From NCBI RefSeq assembly GCF_020171465.1, contig NZ_JAIUZR010000003.1, positions 930,001 to 994,000 on the forward strand: a stretch of 64,000 nucleotides of DNA, in the 5' to 3' direction. Each line of letters begins with the position of its first letter. Positions within the stretch are counted from its first letter, which is position 1. This DNA is from Lutimonas saemankumensis. Its GTDB lineage: Bacteria; Bacteroidota; Bacteroidia; Flavobacteriales; Flavobacteriaceae. Both the position numbers and the translations under genes were made by a program. Shown piece after piece: positions 62,096-64,000 of the stretch. The notes under the pieces are model-generated. The model saw nothing but the letters and a program-made list of their open reading frames with translations. It did not search any database and was not told the origin of the DNA.

Positions 62096-64000
62096 ATGAA
62101 TTTTAATAATTTCACTATAAAATCTCAAGAGGCTGTGCAAAGAGCCCAGCAAATTGCACAAGGCCTGGAGCAACAGCAAATTGAAAATGCTCATATTTTA
62201 AAAGGTATATTGGAAGTTGATGAAAATGTAACCCCGTTTATTCTTAAGAAACTTGGTGTAAATGTTGAGCTTTTCAACAAAACACTTGAAAATATCATTC
62301 AGAGTTTTCCAAAAGTAGAAGGGGCCGAGCTGATGCTATCAAAATCGGCGAATAAGATGCTCATAGATTCTGGAAACATTGCAAAAAGCATGAAAGATGA
62401 GTATGTTTCGCTTGAGCACTTATTGCTGGCCATTTTAAAGTCCAAAGGGGATACAACCCAGCTTTTAAAAGACAACGGTATCAATGAAAAGGACCTTTTA
62501 AACACTATCGAAGAGCTCAGAAAAGGAAACAGGGTAACTTCGCAAAGTGCAGAAGAAACTTACAACTCTTTAGAGAAATACGCAAAGAACTTGAATCAAC
62601 TCGCGAATGACGGAAAACTCGATCCGGTAATTGGGCGTGATGAAGAAATTCGGAGGATTTTGCAGATCCTGTCACGAAGGACAAAGAACAATCCTATCCT
62701 AATCGGAGAACCAGGAACGGGTAAAACTGCCATAGCGGAAGGCCTTGCACATAGAATTGTAAAAGGTGATGTTCCTGAAAACCTTCAAAACAAGGTTATT
62801 TATTCCCTGGACATGGGAGCATTGATTGCCGGAGCAAAGTATAAAGGTGAATTCGAGGAAAGATTAAAGTCGGTGGTCAAGGAAGTGATTTCATCGGATG
62901 GTGAAATTGTACTCTTTATTGACGAGATCCATACACTCGTTGGTGCCGGAGGCGGACAGGGAGCCATGGATGCTGCCAATATTCTTAAACCCGCTTTGGC
63001 AAGAGGAGAACTTAGAGCTATTGGTGCAACTACCCTGGATGAATACCAAAAACATTTTGAAAAGGATAAGGCCCTTGAACGCAGGTTTCAGAAAGTAACC
63101 GTTAATGAACCGGATACTGAAAGCGCTATCTCAATACTACGCGGTATCAAAGATAAATATGAGACGCATCATAAGGTTGAAATAAAAGACAGTGCTATAA
63201 TTGCCGCTGTTGAGCTTTCTCAAAGGTACATCAGCGACAGGTTCCTTCCCGACAAGGCGATTGACCTAATGGATGAAGCCGCTTCAAAGTTGCGTATGGA
63301 GATCAATTCAAAACCGGAAGAACTCGATGTCCTGGATAGAAAAGTGATGCAGCTGGAAATTGAAATTGAAGCCATCAAACGGGAAAAAGACACGAAAAAG
63401 CTTAAATTCTTAAAAGAAGAACTTGCAAATATCAAGGAAAAGAGAAATGAGATCAATGCGAAATGGACAAGTGAAAAAGAGATTGTAGACAAGGTTCAGT
63501 CAACCAAAGAGAATATTGAAAAATTCAAACTGGAAGCAGAACGTGCCGAAAGAGAAGGTAATTACGGTCTGGTAGCTGAGATCAGATATGGAAAGATCAA
63601 AAGTGAAGAAGAAAAATTGCTTGAATATCAGAAAGAACTGGAAGAGAATCAGGAAAACTCTCTGATCAAGGAAGAGGTTACCAGCGAGGATATTGCGGAA
63701 GTTGTTGCCAAATGGACAGGAATTCCGGTTCAAAAAATGCTGCAGAGCGACAGAGAGAAACTCTTGCAGTTGGAGGAGGAATTGCACCAAAGGGTCATTG
63801 GCCAGAATGAGGCTATTGAAGCTGTTTCTGATGCGGTAAGAAGATCTCGGGCCGGTTTGCAGGACAGCAAAAAACCTATTGGTTCTTTCCTGTTCCTGGG
63901 TACGACAGGAGTTGGAAAAACTGAACTGGCGAAGGCCCTGGCAGATTACCTTTTTGACGATGAATCTGCCATGACCAGAATTGACATGAGCGAATATCAG
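62096..64000 (+). CDS. clpB: ATP-dependent chaperone ClpB, N-terminal part (cut by window edge)
   Basis: 635 codons from the ATG at 62096, open to the end of the window. Order: Clp N domain (about 1-145); NBD1 with Walker [10 protein letters not shown] (about 204-212) and Walker [11 protein letters not shown]; the long coiled-coil middle domain (about 395-535) specific to ClpB; and the start of NBD2 with Walker [10 protein letters not shown]. ClpB pulls proteins out of aggregates together with DnaK. The NBD2 loop has Thr where many ClpB have Pro (GPTGVGKT), probably a lineage feature. No CIRCE-like heat-shock operator was seen upstream. The C-terminus lies outside. Confidence 0.96.
   Translation, partial: MNFNNFTIKSQEAVQRAQQIAQGLEQQQIENAHILKGILEVDENVTPFILKKLGVNVELFNKTLENIIQSFPKVEGAELMLSKSANKMLIDSGNIAKSMKDEYVSLEHLLLAILKSKGDTTQLLKDNGINEKDLLNTIEELRKGNRVTSQSAEETYNSLEKYAKNLNQLANDGKLDPVIGRDEEIRRILQILSRRTKNNPILIGEPGTGKTAIAEGLAHRIVKGDVPENLQNKVIYSLDMGALIAGAKYKGEFEERLKSVVKEVISSDGEIVLFIDEIHTLVGAGGGQGAMDAANILKPALARGELRAIGATTLDEYQKHFEKDKALERRFQKVTVNEPDTESAISILRGIKDKYETHHKVEIKDSAIIAAVELSQRYISDRFLPDKAIDLMDEAASKLRMEINSKPEELDVLDRKVMQLEIEIEAIKREKDTKKLKFLKEELANIKEKRNEINAKWTSEKEIVDKVQSTKENIEKFKLEAERAEREGNYGLVAEIRYGKIKSEEEKLLEYQKELEENQENSLIKEEVTSEDIAEVVAKWTGIPVQKMLQSDREKLLQLEEELHQRVIGQNEAIEAVSDAVRRSRAGLQDSKKPIGSFLFLGTTGVGKTELAKALADYLFDDESAMTRIDMSEYQ

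Overview
The window is chromosomal DNA of a Bacteroidota bacterium, most likely a marine member of the Flavobacteriaceae. The evidence is: AT-rich DNA; a PorX-type regulator and a type IX (T9SS) sorting domain; a fused LpxC-FabZ protein; a DUF2490 pair; gene neighbourhoods typical of flavobacteria (leuCDAB, lpxD-lpxC/fabZ-lpxA-efp, serC-serA-DUF1015); and many promoters of the Bacteroidota form TTG-N(16-21)-TAnnTTTG. Almost all of it is coding. No rRNA operon, CRISPR array, insertion sequence or prophage was seen. Genus cannot be fixed from this sequence.

Layout. 1-3946 (minus): leucine operon leuC-leuD-leuA-leuB; leuB is cut by the window edge. 4313-7440 (plus): a secreted M19 dipeptidase and a kelch-like T9SS cargo protein. 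7584-11232 (minus): a lipoprotein and a two-subunit molybdenum hydroxylase. 11345-14579 (plus): tandem paralogous periplasmic proteins, an outer-membrane barrel and a sulfatase. 14653-22789: a mono-cluster ferredoxin/CDGSH protein, two DUF2490 proteins, an octaheme cytochrome-TPR lipoprotein, and a porin-asparaginase-Dcu transporter operon that looks built for asparagine/aspartate use. 22979-26597: a lipoprotein, tRNA-Ser(GCU) and tRNA-Pro(UGG), a 128-bp cruciform-type element, and a GC-rich oxidoreductase-DoxX pair that may be acquired.

26853-33156: a glycosyltransferase, then the most interesting block, a tightly packed operon TetR - ABC1/UbiB-like kinase - flavin reductase - FolE - atypical short-chain dehydrogenase. 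It is driven by a strong promoter embedded in an 11-bp perfect inverted repeat. I recall similar sets in flavobacteria next to photolyase/cryptochrome genes, but no photolyase is present here. 33208-47179 (minus): housekeeping genes (SPFH, VWA membrane protein, fabG, M16 peptidase, sucD, the lipid A operon with two lpxD-like genes and efp, an HD phosphohydrolase).

47291-64000: porX, serC-serA, a lone AT-rich phosphoethanolamine transferase, DUF1015 and YggS, holA diverging from a small HsdR-N/PD-(D/E)XK protein, a glycosyltransferase with a TTG start, an MltF-like lytic transglycosylase, a TRIC-type channel, half of a split transketolase without its partner, a TlpA-like thioredoxin lipoprotein, and the first 635 codons of clpB.
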